A stretch of 64,000 bases of DNA from Alviniconcha marisindica (GCA_018857735.1 JABMCL010002596.1:93501-157500), one strand, 5' to 3'; positions 45,139 to 53,429 are shown, numbered from the stretch's first letter. Numbers and translations: made by a program. Notes: generated by a model from the letters alone, not told the origin.

Positions 45139-48100
45139 GGACAAACTGATTATCAGGTCTAAATTTGTAACTGAGATAGAAAGAACATACTACACTTACA
45201 GTGTTACACTACAGCAAAATAATTGTATTTGTTGTTTTATTAAGTTTGTATAGACAAAATTTCTTGTGTGTTATTTTGACTCGTTGAGTGAGAATGAGAA
45301 TCTGAATGTGTGAATGATAAATCAGTCCAGTTTCAACTGATGCACTATGACTACACATTGTACCTCCTGACTACACATTTAGACTACCCAAACTACACTT
45401 GTGCATTTAGGGGGTAAACAGGTCTGTGAGTAGGTTGGATACAGGTGTCAGCAGCCTTTTAGCTGGTCATGAGTAGGTTGGATACAGGTGTCACTAGCAG
45501 CCTTTTAGCTGGTCATGAGTAGGTTGGATACAGGTGTCACTAGCAGCCTTTTAGCTGGCCATGAGTAGGTTGGATACAGGTGTCAGCAGCTTTTTAGCTG
45601 GTCGTGAGTAGGTTGGATACAGGTGTCAGCAGCCTTTTAGCTGGTCGTGAGTAGGTTGGATACAGGTGTCAGCAGCTTTTTAGCTGGTCATGAGTAGGTT
45701 GGATACAGGTGTCACTAGCAGCCTTTTAGCTGGCCATGAGTAGGTTGGATACAGGTGTCAGCAGCCTTTTTTGCTGGTCATGAGTAGGTTGGATACAGGT
45801 GTCAGCAGCCTTTTAGCTGGTCATGAGTAGGTTGGATACAGGTGTCACTAGCAGCCTTTTAGCTGGCCATGAGTAGGTTGGATACAGGTGTCAGCAGCCT
45901 TTTAGCTGGCCATGAGTAGGTTGGATACAGGTGTCACTAGCAGCCTTTTAGCTGGCCATGAGTAGGTTGGATACAGGTGTCAGCAGCCTTTTAGCTGGCC
46001 ATGAGTAGGTTGGATACAGGTGTCACTAGCAGCCTTTTAGCTGGCCATGAGTAGGTTGGATACAGGTGTCAGCAGCCTTTTAGCTGGCCATGAGTAGGTT
46101 GGATACAGGTGTCACTAGCAGCCTTTTAGCTGGCCATGAGTAGGTTGGAAACAGGTGTCACTAGCAGCCTTTTAGCTGGTCATGAGTAGGTTGGGTACAG
46201 GTGTCAGCAGCTTTTTAGCTGGTCATGAGTAGGTTGGGTACAGGTGTCACCAGCAGCTTTTTAGCTGGTTATTAAGCTGTTAGAAGTAATTACGAGTGTG
46301 GCAGATTACAGTGTTTTTGACATTCTTGTTAGATGTTTTGAAATTAATGAGCATTTAGTAGTCAAATTGACTGATGAGGGATGATTGAAGTATTTTGTCT
46401 TGTGTAAGGACCAAGTACACTGACCTGTGTCAGGACCCTGTATGCTGACCTGCATCAGGACCCAGTATGCTGACATGTGTCAGGACCCAGTATGCTGATG
46501 TGCGTCAGGTCCCAACACTGACATGTGTCAGGACCTTGTACACAGACCTGTGTCAGGACCCAGTACACTGACCTGTGTCAGGACCCTGTATGCTGACCTG
46601 CATCAGGACCCAGTATGCTGACATGTGTCAGGACCCAGTATGCTGATGTGCGTCAGGACCCAGTACACTGATGTGCGTCAGGTCCCAACACTGACATGTG
46701 TCAGGACCTTGTACACAGACCTGTGTCAGGACCCAGTACACTGACCTGTGTCAGGACCCAGTACACTGACCTGTGTCAGGACCCAGTACCATGACTTGTA
46801 TTGGGTCCCAACACTGACCTGTGTCAGGACCCAGTGCACTGACCTGCATCAGGACCCAGTACACTGACGGCGTCAGGACCCAGTACAGTGTGTGTTATGT
46901 GTGTGTGCGGCAGGCCAAGAAGATTATGGAACACAAGCGCAAGTACGAGCGTCAGCGGGAGGAGCGGGAGCTGCAGAAGCGGAAGGAGAAGATCCGCAAG
47001 GCCAGGGAGGCCTACGAGAAACAGAAACAGGTATGGACCCCCCCACCCCCACCCCCACCCCCCACCCCCAGCTAAAGGTTGTTGCAACACCCTCCAACAA
47101 GTAATAATAAAGGAGATTTTTATAGTGCCCATCTACCATACAAGGTGGGAGTGCAGGGTGCTTTACATATAACATTGACACACACACACACACACACATA
47201 AACACATACACACACACTCACACACGTAAACGCACACACCACATGCACACGCACACAAACGTCAGACAGGGGGACAGGCACGACTGTGAAAAAGACAAGT
47301 TAGAAACAGTTATTGAACGGGTGCATTTTGAGGGCAGCCTTAAAAGACGAGGCAGAAGCAGAGTGGTGGTGGAGTGTTTGAGGCAAATTGTTCCAAACAC
47401 ATGGGCCAGCATAAGAAAACGTTCCAGTAGCGTAAGACAACGTTCCAATAACTCAGTCTGGCGAGTTAAAGTCTGATGAGTCTTGTAATGGGTTATGAGT
47501 CCTGTAACAGGTTGATGAGTCTTGTAACAGTCTGCAACGAGTCGTGTAACAACTTGATTATTATTATTATTATTATTGATCGCTTTTATATAGCGCTATT
47601 CTCCGCTCTCGAGCAGACTCACAGCGCTCGCATGTGATTCTGCATGAGTGAATAGCTTTTTTTATAGCGCATTTTTTGAATACCCACCAATGGAATTAAT
47701 TGATGAGTCTTGTAAGAGTGTGTTGAGTTGTGTAGCAGCTTGACGAGTCTGGAGCACTTTTGACGAGTCCTGTAACAGCCAAGTGAGTCTTGTAACTGTC
47801 AGGGTGTCACTGTCTAACGAGTTGTGTTACGCTCATATGAGTGCTGAGCGGTCTGACCTGTCTTGCGAATGAGTCATGTAACATGAGTTGAGCACTTGTG
47901 GGACAACTTCTGTAACGCTGAAGTGTCGTGTGATGGTTGGGTGAGCTTTACAAATAGTGGTCTTATTTGGCATATAATTGGCCAACACATCATGTAACTG
48001 GCTGACATATCATCAGACAAGTCATGTAGAAGTAGGTAATTTATGTAACAGCATGACACTGTGTAACAGTGTAACGAGCTGTATGACAGTCTGACTCATT

Positions 48101-51054
48101 GTCTAGCAGTCCGACAAGTCATGGAATAAGCTGATGATTCATTTTAACAGTCAGACCTGTCGTGCAACTGACAAGTCATGTAACAGTATGACAAGTCTTG
48201 TAGTAGTCTGATAATTCATTGTGTGACAGTCTGCAAATCCTGCAACAATCTGCTAAGTCTGACAAATCCTATAACAGTCTGACAAGTCCTGCAACAGTTT
48301 GATAAGTCCGCTAGTGGTCTGACAAGTCCTGCAACGGTCCGATAAGTCCGCTAGTGGTCTGACAAGTCCTGCAACAGTCTGATAAGTCCGCTAGTGGTCT
48401 GACAAGCCCGGCAACAGTCCGATAAGTCAGATAGTGGTCTGACAAGTCCTGCAAGTCTGACAAGCCAGGCAGTGGTCTGACAAGTCCTGCAAGTCTGATA
48501 AGTAAGGCAGTGTTCTGACGAGTGCTGAAAGTCTGACAAGTCAGGCAGTGGTCTAATTCCAGATAGTGATTCAGTAGGATGGTCTGACGATTCCGGTACC
48601 ATTCTGACAGTGCTTGTTGTGTGTGCAGGAACAGAGTCAGGAGACGGGACCCACTGGCGGTTTCCCAGGATTCCCTGGTGCTTTCCCAGGTAAAATGACA
48701 GCTGTGCTTATTGGTCTGCACGGCCATCTGTGTACCTGTGCTGTGTGATGTTGACATGGTGGTATCTGTGGTGGGGTTACGTGTGATGTAGATGCATAGT
48801 GTTGATGTAGGTGTGTGTTGTAGTTGTATTGATGTGTGTTGTAGATGTGTGGTGAAGATGTATTATAAATGTGTGGTGAAGATGTGGTGTTGATGTGTAC
48901 CATTGTAGGGGTGTGGTGAAGATATGTGGTGCTGTAGATTGTGTGGTGTTGATGTGGGTTGTACTTGTTGATATGTGGTGTTGTAGATGTGTGGTGTTGT
49001 TGATGTGTGGTGACGATGTGTTGTCGATGTGGGGTGAAGATATGTGGTGTTGTAGATGTGTGTTGCTGCTGGTGTGGGGTGTTGTCGATGCGGGGTGTTG
49101 ATGTATGGTAGTGTAGATGTGTTGGTGTGGGGTGTTGTCGGTGTGGGGTGTTGATGTGTGTTGCTGCTGGTGTGGGGTGTTGTCGATGTGGGGTGTTGAT
49201 GTATGGTGTTGTAGATGTATATTGGTGTGGGGTGTTGTCAGTGTGGGGTGTTGGTGTAGCTGTATGGTGTTCATTTCTATCATTACGTGGTGTGGCAGGT
49301 TCCATGGGCGGCATGCCGGGGATGCCGGACATGACCACTCTGCTACAGGACCCTGAGCTTCTGACTGCTCTGCAGGTGAGCTGCCCATCTACCATTGACG
49401 TGTGCGCCATCCGTGACAGTCAGTCATCTAGTGGTAGACATGATGGGGATGGTGCTGATAGTAACAGTCATGTCGTTATGCCTCCTTGCAAGAAAACTAG
49501 TGGAGATGTGTTTAAATCACCATGCCTGGGTTCGGGCCAGACTAAATGTACATCTGAGGATGTACCTCTGGTGGAGTTTATATACCTTGTATTTACACAC
49601 ATGCCAGGTGAGAGTTACTGTAGATTGTACGTACATCTGAGGATGTACCTCTGGTTGAGTTTATGTACCGTGTATTTACACACGTACCAGATGAGAGTTA
49701 CCATAGATTATATGTACCTCGGAGGATGTACCCCAAGCGGAGTTTATGTACCTATTATTTACATGCATGCCAGGTGGGGTTACTGTAGGCGACCCAGGTC
49801 CTTGAACTTGTGTGATGTGTTTCAAGTGTTGGGATTTGAAGGGCTAATTAACTCCCTTGTGTGTTGATTCCAGACTGTGTTTTCGAACCGCTCAATGTTT
49901 TACAGCCACATTTTGTATGTGGTCGCTGTCTTCACAGTCAGGGTCATGGCGAGGGTTTATGTAACTGGAATATGAATGTTTCTACCATCTGCTGACTTGC
50001 TGATCTTTTTTTCGCAACCAAACTTGGTTTTGTGAAGAAAAGATAGTTTGGATTGCTAGTTGTAAAAGAGTAAAGAGTAGCGTCTTTTGGGTGTAGTTGT
50101 AACTAGAGTGAGGGAGGGTAAAAGGGTGGGGTGGGGGTGTCTTGCCACGTGAAGGAGGGTAAAAGGGGTGGGGGTGTCTTGCCACGTGAGGGAGGGTAAA
50201 AGGGTGGGGTGGGGGTGTCTTGCCAGTAAGGGAGGGTAAAAGGGGTGGGGGTGTCTTGCCACTGAAGGGTAAAGGGTGGGGTGGGGGTGTCTTGCCAGTG
50301 AAGGGAGGGTAAAAGGGGGGGGGGGTGTCTTGCCAGGGGGGGTGGGGGGAGGGTGTTGCCAAGATGAGGGGGTAAAAGGTGGGTGGAGGGTCTTGCCACA
50401 TGAAGAGGGGGTGGGGGTGTCTTGCTGAGGGGGGTAAAAGGGGGGTGGGTGGGGGTGTTTTGCCACTGATGGCGACAATGGTTGTGGTGTGTGACTGGCT
50501 TTGCCCTTTCAGGGGGGTGTGGGGCCTTCCAGGAGGGACCGGATTAAACAGAGGGGTGGGGTTGGGTGTTGCCACGTGAGGGAGGGTGGGGTGGGGGTGT
50601 CTTGCCATGTGAGGGTGGGTAATAGGGTGGGGTGGGGGGTGTCTTGCCACATGAGTGAGGGTAAAAGGGTGGGGTGGGGTGTGTCTTGCCAGGTGAGGGA
50701 TGGTAAAAGGGTAGGGTGGGAGTGTTGCCACATGAGAGGGGGTAATAGGGTGGGGTGGGGGTGTCTTGCTGCACAAGGGAGGGTAAAAGGGTGGGGTGGG
50801 TGGGGGGGTGTCTTGCCGCGTGAGGCGACAAGCGTTGCTGTGTTGTGACCTGGCCCTTCTTGCCCCGTTTTCAGGACCCGGAGGTGTCGGCGGCCTTCCA
50901 GGACGTGGCCACCAACCCAGCCAACATCTCCAAGTACCAGAACAACCCGCGGGTGCAGCAGGTCATCAACAAACTGGCGGCCAAGTTCGGCACCGGAGCG
51001 ACGGGAGCCGGCGAGGGACCCGAAACCTTCACCAGCTCCCCAGGCTTCAGTTGA
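32267..51054 (+). CDS. ST13: Hsc70-interacting protein Hip/ST13 (complete, 11 exons)
   Basis: The exons are 32267-32376, 34345-34399, 35937-36024, 39832-39969, 40399-40483, 42485-42595, 43555-43657, 46914-47030, 48629-48689, 49299-49375 and 50875-51054, giving 374 aa (human is 369). Hip is a cytosolic co-chaperone that binds the Hsp70 ATPase domain and stabilises its ADP state. Residues 1-40 are the dimerisation segment ([11 protein letters not shown]). Residues 45-110 form an acidic, Pro/Glu-rich linker. Residues 112-225 hold three TPRs ([59 protein letters not shown]). Residues 231-269 are a highly charged helix, 280-300 a short GFPG/GGMPGMP stretch, and 302-354 the C-terminal DP/STI1 domain. 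The ATG sits in a good context (AGGATGG). All introns are GT-AG and every phase was checked. Divergent from XPNPEP3. Confidence 0.97.
33195..33421. repeat. 45-bp tandem repeat, five copies, ST13 intron 1
   Basis: The unit GGTGAAGATCATTTTGGTTT plus CAGCTGTAATTCCTGCTGCATTGTG by segment is repeated five times with a few substitutions. Because 45 is a multiple of three it stays open in several frames. No coding evidence was seen. Confidence 0.93.
33541..33608 (+). pseudogene. Stray partial copy of ST13 exon 1 inside intron 1
   Basis: A 68-base segment aligns to exon 1 (32301-32369), including a 27-base identical run around CCAGAACTGGCCTTCTACAA. It carries small indels ([13 protein letters not shown] for [13 protein letters not shown]) and lacks the GTGAGT donor, so it looks dead. 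Confidence 0.88.
33640..34344. other. ST13 intron 1, distal part
   Basis: It contains a retroelement-like tail with AATACAATACAATAATACAA and TATAACTTTATTGCC near 33646-33680. No exon was recognised before the exon 2 acceptor. Confidence 0.5.
34345..34399 (+). CDS. ST13: ST13 exon 2
   Basis: It encodes [18 protein letters not shown], equivalent to the human MGGKVPPATQ segment and start of the linker. The acceptor is ACTGTTTCAG|T and the donor CCG|GTAGGT. Confidence 0.9.
35205..35840. repeat. ~115-bp tandem units with G-runs, ST13 intron 2
   Basis: Four copies of GGTTGTATTGCACACTGATC, then AGACAGCTGATTCAGAACTA and AACTGTTTTTAAAA, are separated by poly-G tracts (35272-35286, 35380-35390, 35540-35547). 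The last unit is interrupted by a LINE tail at 35575-35715. Confidence 0.85.
35575..35715 (+). mobile_element. LINE 3' tail, ST13 intron 2
   Basis: It shares TGCCTTATGTAAATTGTTTT, GGTAGGACTGTCCTCTACAT and GATAAATGTACATTATTAGT with the LINE copies at 2942 and 24306; only the last about 140 bases are present. It ends in (TAG)n. Confidence 0.8.
35937..36024 (+). CDS. ST13: ST13 exon 3, acidic linker
   Basis: It encodes [20 protein letters not shown] and then a Glu-rich stretch to LVESDI. The acceptor was chosen as GGGAAG|GGG because it alone keeps phase 0 from exon 2. An AG 14 bases further on would break the frame. The donor is ATTG|GTAAGC. Confidence 0.85.
36120..36720. repeat. ~24-bp minisatellite, ST13 intron 3
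   Basis: Units of ACCACTAACCACCCTGATGA plus CAA with variants (TTGCCACCCTGATGAC) run for 600 bp, starting about 95 bases after the exon 3 donor. Confidence 0.92.
36780..38045. repeat. 34-bp minisatellite, ST13 intron 3
   Basis: About 38 units of CTACATGGTCATTCATCAAC plus AGACTGACACAGAC are present; some lack the CACA block. Confidence 0.95.
38046..38779. repeat. Longer diverged repeats and one ambiguous base, ST13 intron 3
   Basis: Three diverged units of about 100 bp contain CACTTTGATTTCACTGGATA and TTTTGACAGACTGACACAGA. They are followed by scattered copies of TGTGGACAGAAGGTGATGT and TGAGAAAGA. Base 38401 is N. No exon was seen. Confidence 0.75.
38780..39831 (+). repeat. 30-bp exon-edge minisatellite: decoy 3' splice sites before ST13 exon 4
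   Basis: About 35 units of GAGCTCTGAGCCATGCGTGT plus GCTTGTTGCA are present. Each carries TTGTTGCAG|AGCT, identical over 13 bases to the true exon 4 acceptor and exon start at 39823-39835, where the array ends. Used as an acceptor, most units would read GAG CTC TGA, a stop at the third codon. The long Cys/Ser-rich open frames here are by-products of the 30-bp period. Confidence 0.95.
39832..39969 (+). CDS. ST13: ST13 exon 4, end of linker and TPR start
   Basis: It encodes [37 protein letters not shown] and NEAMDAMAE, matching human ENVEITEEMMDQANDKK. The acceptor is TTGTTGCAG|AGCT, which is also the motif repeated in the array upstream. The donor is GAAG|GTGGGT. Confidence 0.95.
40399..40483 (+). 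CDS. ST13: ST13 exon 5, TPR 1
   Basis: It encodes [17 protein letters not shown] and [10 protein letters not shown], nearly identical to the human [21 protein letters not shown] segment. The acceptor is TTCATCCAG|AT and the donor CCAA|GTGCGT. Confidence 0.95.
40722..40930. mobile_element. MITE family A, partial
   Basis: It shares CCAAACACATAAAAAGGTTA, GGGTAATCCCCTTTATCAAG, CAACAGTTAAACAGTGAAAA and TTGAGCTATATTGTTTTTGT with the other family A copies. Confidence 0.75.
41340..41530. mobile_element. MITE family B, one arm
   Basis: It contains ACACAAGAGTTAATTG, ACAACAACAAAGACCCGAG, CCAGGCATGCGAG and AAGGTACATAAACTCCACCA as in the copy at 20838, without the second arm. Confidence 0.75.
41869..42322 (-). 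mobile_element. tRNA-derived SINE, family 1, full length, inserted in a tandem duplicate
   Basis: Read on the - strand it starts GGGGGCGGGGATAGCTCAGT with B box GGTTCGAATCC, passes CAGGTGGCAGGTTACAGC and GGCACCAGCCATGCCAG, and ends CTATATAAAAGGGATCGACA. The head at 42250-42320 is the best tRNA-like sequence of the window. The flanks (CATCTTTCCAGCAATA and TTGACATTTGCTCTTTGAAA) are contiguous in the empty duplicate at about 41680-41735. Confidence 0.88.
42485..42595 (+). CDS. ST13: ST13 exon 6, TPR 2
   Basis: It encodes [20 protein letters not shown] and [17 protein letters not shown]. The acceptor is CTGTTCCAG|C and the donor ACAA|GTAAGG. Confidence 0.95.
42660..42765. repeat. (CA)n tracts, ST13 intron 6
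   Basis: Two CA runs (42673-42693 and 42741-42763) lie in otherwise unremarkable intron sequence. Confidence 0.85.
43020..43515. repeat. ~30-60-bp minisatellite before ST13 exon 7
   Basis: Units are built on GCCTCTGCCCCATTGGTTAC and CTCAGACCATGTCAG. The array ends about 40 bases before the exon 7 acceptor. Confidence 0.92.
43555..43657 (+). CDS. ST13: ST13 exon 7, TPR 3
   Basis: It encodes [20 protein letters not shown] and [14 protein letters not shown], matching human [24 protein letters not shown]. The acceptor is GGTTTCAG|G and the donor CAAT|GTGAGT. Confidence 0.95.
43745..46275. repeat. 43/46-bp minisatellite, ST13 intron 7, split by a transposon
   Basis: Units of GAGTAGGTTGGATACAGGTG plus TCAGCAGCCTTTTAGCTGGTCAT occur at 43745-43866 and 45428-46275. 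Later units alternate between TCAGCAG and TCACTAGCAG forms, giving a higher-order 89-bp period near 45840-46130. Confidence 0.94.
43867..45427. mobile_element. 1.56-kb DNA transposon with 13-bp inverted ends, inserted in the minisatellite
   Basis: The ends are ACAGACCTGTTTA (43867) and its exact complement (ending 45427), flanked by GAGT on both sides; a 6-bp TGAGTA duplication is the alternative reading. Removing it rejoins a perfect repeat unit. Just inside, CTACGCATTTGGCG and CACTTGTGCATTTAG are further inverted similarity. Internally a broken frame from ATG at 44163 encodes a Lys/Ser-rich start and a CTTCRSDF zinc-finger half. One frame over it continues [20 protein letters not shown], a zinc-finger motif typical of hAT/ZBED-like transposases. 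No transposase catalytic domain remains. A nested repeat piece is at 44998-45041 and (GT)n at 45098-45137. Confidence 0.85.
46405..46895. repeat. 25-bp minisatellite before ST13 exon 8
   Basis: About 19 units of TGACCTGTGTCAGGACCCAG plus TACAC are present. It ends about 20 bases from the exon 8 acceptor. Confidence 0.94.
46914..47030 (+). CDS. ST13: ST13 exon 8, charged helix
   Basis: Its 39 codons encode [19 protein letters not shown] and [20 protein letters not shown], matching human QKIAEHRRKYERKREERE. The acceptor is GTGCGGCAG|GCC and the donor CAG|GTATGG. A C-rich polypyrimidine block follows the donor. Confidence 0.95.
47095..47470. other. ST13 intron 8, dispersed repeat
   Basis: It starts AATAATAAAGGAGATTTTTA, has CA tracts (47178-47230), and includes GCATTTTGAGGGCAGCCTTA and CAAATTGTTCCAAACACATG. 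The style is that of a SINE/LINE remnant; no exon. Confidence 0.5.
47465..48600. repeat. Diverged minisatellite before ST13 exon 9
   Basis: Loose units contain GAGTCTTGTAAC at first. From about 48200 they become tighter units of about 40 bp with AGTGGTCTGACAAGTCCTGC and AACAGTCTGATAAGTCCGCT. The array ends about 30 bases from the exon 9 acceptor, and the SINE at 47553 interrupts it. Confidence 0.85.
47553..47692 (-). mobile_element. SINE family 1, 3' end
   Basis: (ATT)n then GATCGCTTTTATATAGCGCT, TCGAGCAGACTCACAGCGCT and CATGTGATTCTGCATGAGTG: the 3' end of family 1 in inverted orientation. Confidence 0.85.
48629..48689 (+). CDS. ST13: ST13 exon 9, Gly/Pro/Phe-rich
   Basis: It encodes [20 protein letters not shown], equivalent to the start of the human GFPGGMPGNFPGG region but shorter. 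The acceptor is GTGTGCAG|GAA and the donor CCAG|GTAAAA. Confidence 0.9.
48780..49270. repeat. Minisatellite filling ST13 intron 9
   Basis: Irregular units of GATGTGTGGTGTTGTAGATG, GATGTGTTGGTGTGGGGTG and GTTGTCGATGTGGGGTGTTG. It ends about 30 bases from the exon 10 acceptor. Confidence 0.9.
49299..49375 (+). CDS. ST13: ST13 exon 10
   Basis: It encodes [20 protein letters not shown] and LTALQ, spanning the GGMPGMP motif and the start of the DP domain. The acceptor is GGTGTGGCAG|GT and the donor CAG|GTGAGC. Confidence 0.93.
49540..49868. mobile_element. MITE family B with internally tandem-repeated arm
   Basis: Three tandem blocks contain GTACATCTGAGGATGTACCT, CTGGTGGAGTTTATATACC and TGCCAGGTGAGAGTTACTG. 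They are followed by the family end GGGCTAATTAACTCCCTTGT and GTGTTGATTC. Confidence 0.8.
50105..50815. repeat. ~42-bp G-rich minisatellite before ST13 exon 11
   Basis: Units of GTGTCTTGCCACGTGAGGGA plus GGGTAAAAGGGTGGGGTGGGG. The array is interrupted at 50457-50550 by a degenerate copy of the exon 11 acceptor region and ends about 60 bases from the true acceptor. It is strongly G-rich on the coding strand. Confidence 0.93.
50457..50545 (+). pseudogene. Degenerate copy of ST13 exon 11 acceptor and exon start
   Basis: It aligns with 50808-50910. Both have a TGGCGACAA/AGGCGACAA-type phrase, then GTGTGTGACTGGC or TGTTGTGACCTGGC, then TTGCCCTTTCAG or GCCCCGTTTTCAG, then GGGGCCTTCCAGGA or GCGGCCTTCCAGGA. 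The copy keeps a plausible 3' splice site (AG at 50511-50512) but the coding frame is destroyed. Confidence 0.82.
50875..51054 (+). CDS. ST13: ST13 exon 11 and stop
   Basis: It encodes [39 protein letters not shown] and a C-terminal tail [20 protein letters not shown] longer than in human, ending TGA. The acceptor is CCCGTTTTCAG|GAC. Confidence 0.96.
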   Translation, partial: DPEVSAAFQDVATNPANISKYQNNPRVQQVINKLAAKFGTGATGAGEGPETFTSSPGFS

Positions 51055-51490
51055 GATGCCTGTCTGTGAGTCTGGTGGTCACACGCCTAAGTTTTCTCCC
51101 TGCCCTCTGCTTTAAGTCGGAACCGTGGGCTGGCATTGCCGTTCCCTGGTGTGTGAAGCATGCCACCTGCGTGCACGTACGTGTGTCCATGCGCACATAT
51201 GTGTGTATACACTCCCTCACACCTACCACAATGCAGTAAAATGCAATGGAGACTGCAAATGCAATGCAGTGCACACCTGCAGTTTCAAGCATGCAGATGC
51301 ACAGGTGTACACACAAACCTGTGGCTGTACAAATATGTGCACATGCGCATGCGCACACAGAGCACGCACCTGAACATGTGCAAACACACACACAGGCACA
51401 CAGAACATGCTCACTCACACACACACACACACACACCACACGCACTCATACAGCACGCACGCACCCACACACACACACTCATACAGCACG

Positions 51491-51521
<31 letters not shown>

Positions 51522-51785
51522 TCATACACACACACACACTCATACAGCACACACACACACTCATACAGCACACACACACACACACACACACGCACACTCT
51601 CTCATACAGCACATGCACACATCATTTCACTTCCCAACACATATGCCCCATGCTGTCCAACCATTGTGATTGTATTAAAACATCTCTCAACCCTTTTAAA
51701 CACATGCCAGTCTGTGTCCCCAACCCCCTTCTTCCACATATTGTGGTAAATGTGGATTATTAATAAAACAGGCCTTTACAGCATG
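51055..51785 (+). other. ST13 3' UTR (predicted)
   Basis: Unique sequence, then a long CA-rich tract at about 51370-51600, then the poly(A) signal at 51762. The large CA-derived open frames are artefacts. Confidence 0.7.
51762..51767 (+). terminator. ST13 poly(A) signal AATAAA
   Basis: AATAAA lies about 700 bases after the stop, the first on the + strand after the gene. Cleavage is expected within about 30 bases, just where a minisatellite starts. Confidence 0.7.
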
Positions 51786-52310
51786 TCTGTCTGTTTAGGT
51801 CAGCTTCTGGCTGTTTAGGTCGGCTGCTGGCTGTATAGGTCAGCTCCTGGCTGTTTAGGTCCGCTCCTGGCTGTATAGGTTGGCTTCTGGCTGTTTAGGT
51901 CAGCTTCTGGCTGTTTGGGTCTGCTCCTGGCTGTTTAGGTCAGCTGCTGGCTGTATGGGTCAGCTCCTGGCTGTTTGGGTCTGCTCCTGGCTGTATATGT
52001 CAGCTCCTGACTGTTTAGGCCAGCTTCTGGCTATTTAGGTAAGCTCCTGGCTGTTTAGGTCAGCTGGCTGTATAGGTTGGCTTCTGGCTGTTTAGGTCAG
52101 CTGGCTTTATAGGTTGGCTTCTGGCTGTTTAGGTAAGCTCCTGGCTGTTTAGGTCAGCTTCTGGCTGTTTAGGTCAGCTGGCTGTATAGGTTGGCTTCTG
52201 GCTGTTTAGGTCAGCTTCTGGCAGTTTAGGTCAGCTGGCTGTATAGGTCAGCTTCTGGCTGTTTAGGTCAGCTTCTGGCTGTTTAGGTCAGCTTCTGGCT
52301 GTGTCTGTGT
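51785..52310. repeat. 20-bp minisatellite at the predicted ST13 cleavage site
   Basis: About 25 units of GGCTGTTTAGGTCAGCTTCT or GGCTGTATAGGTCAGCTCCT are present. Confidence 0.94.
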
Positions 52311-52393
52311 CTTCCAGCCTGCCTTCTCTTTTTGCAGGCATGGGTGTGAGTGCACATGTACATGTGTTTGTACATGCGTGTGTGTATGCATGC

Positions 52394-52395
<2 letters not shown>

Positions 52396-52450
<55 letters not shown>

Positions 52451-52550
52451 AAGCAACATGGCTTTACCTGTGTGCATTCTGTTTGTGTGTATGTATGCAT
52501 GTGTATGTGTGTGTGTGTGTGCCTATGTGTGTGTGTGTGTGTGTGTGTAA
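52396..52550. repeat. (GT)n microsatellites
   Basis: Two GT runs (52396-52449 and about 52507-52548) are separated by short unique sequence. Confidence 0.93.
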
Positions 52551-53429
52551 TGTGGCTGTCCTGACATTTTTCAGGTACATGATGCAATCAGAGAGCTTGG
52601 TGGAGGAAGGGGAGACAAACAGCAAAAATCCCAGTCCAGCCTACATCTCAGCGTTGCGTCTTGAGCTGTTGCCATGTTCGGGGATATATATATCAGTCAC
52701 TTTGTCCAATATTGCAAACTGTGCTGAGCTTGTGGGGGGGAGGGGGGGGGAGGGAATAAATGGCAGAATGAGAATGCAGTTTGTGCGTTTTTTGGCAGGA
52801 TGTTGCGTCCCAGTAGGTAGAATCAAAAGGTGCAGAAGTTTTTAATTTGGAATTGGGTGCCTGTGGGTGGTCCCCGAAGGGAGGCCAGGGATGTCTGATG
52901 TCTTTCCCCTGTCTGGAGTCTCAGGGCTGTCATTTGATTCCCCTTCGCTAATTCTATCTCCTGTCTGTCTTGTTTTTCTGCCTAGTCCTCTTGCTCTTTC
53001 TGTCTTGTCATTTTCTCGACCCGTTGCCAGAAAGCTCCCAAACATTTTTCATTAAGAGTGAGACCTTTTTGTACAGCCTTGTTGAGCAGCTAGGAGATGA
53101 TAGTTGGTAGGTGGTATGTGCAGCTTGCTGCCATATGACACTGCTATTTGCCATGACGCATTTGTATAATTTAAAAAAAAACTTTTTGTTTCTGTCCATT
53201 CCTTAAAAAAAACCAACTTTAAGCTTGTGTCCATAAGTTAGACGGAATGGTCGACAATACCAGCATTTCCCAGACTCGTGTGCTCTTTTAACAGGGGTAA
53301 TGTTGAAGGGACTAACTCTTTGAAAGTTTGCGTTTGATGTTTGTGTATGTATGCTTTGTTCTGTGTTTGTGTGGGGACTTGTTTCGTGGACTGGCTTGAG
53401 AAAGGGTTTATTATGTATGGGGTTTACGA
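52551..53429. other. Intergenic DNA
   Basis: No gene was recognised. A dispersed repeat at 52870-53010 (CGAAGGGAGGCCAGGGATGT, TCAGGGCTGTCATTTGATTC, CTATCTCCTGTCTG) matches about 8900-9010. There is a G-run at 52732-52751. Confidence 0.6.

Noticed and set aside
48637..49410. 257-codon - strand Thr/His-rich frame
   Set aside because: It is antisense to ST13 exons 9 and 10 and built from the intron 9 array.
50056..50776. Pro/His-rich - strand frames
   Set aside because: They are the reverse of the G-rich minisatellite before ST13 exon 11.
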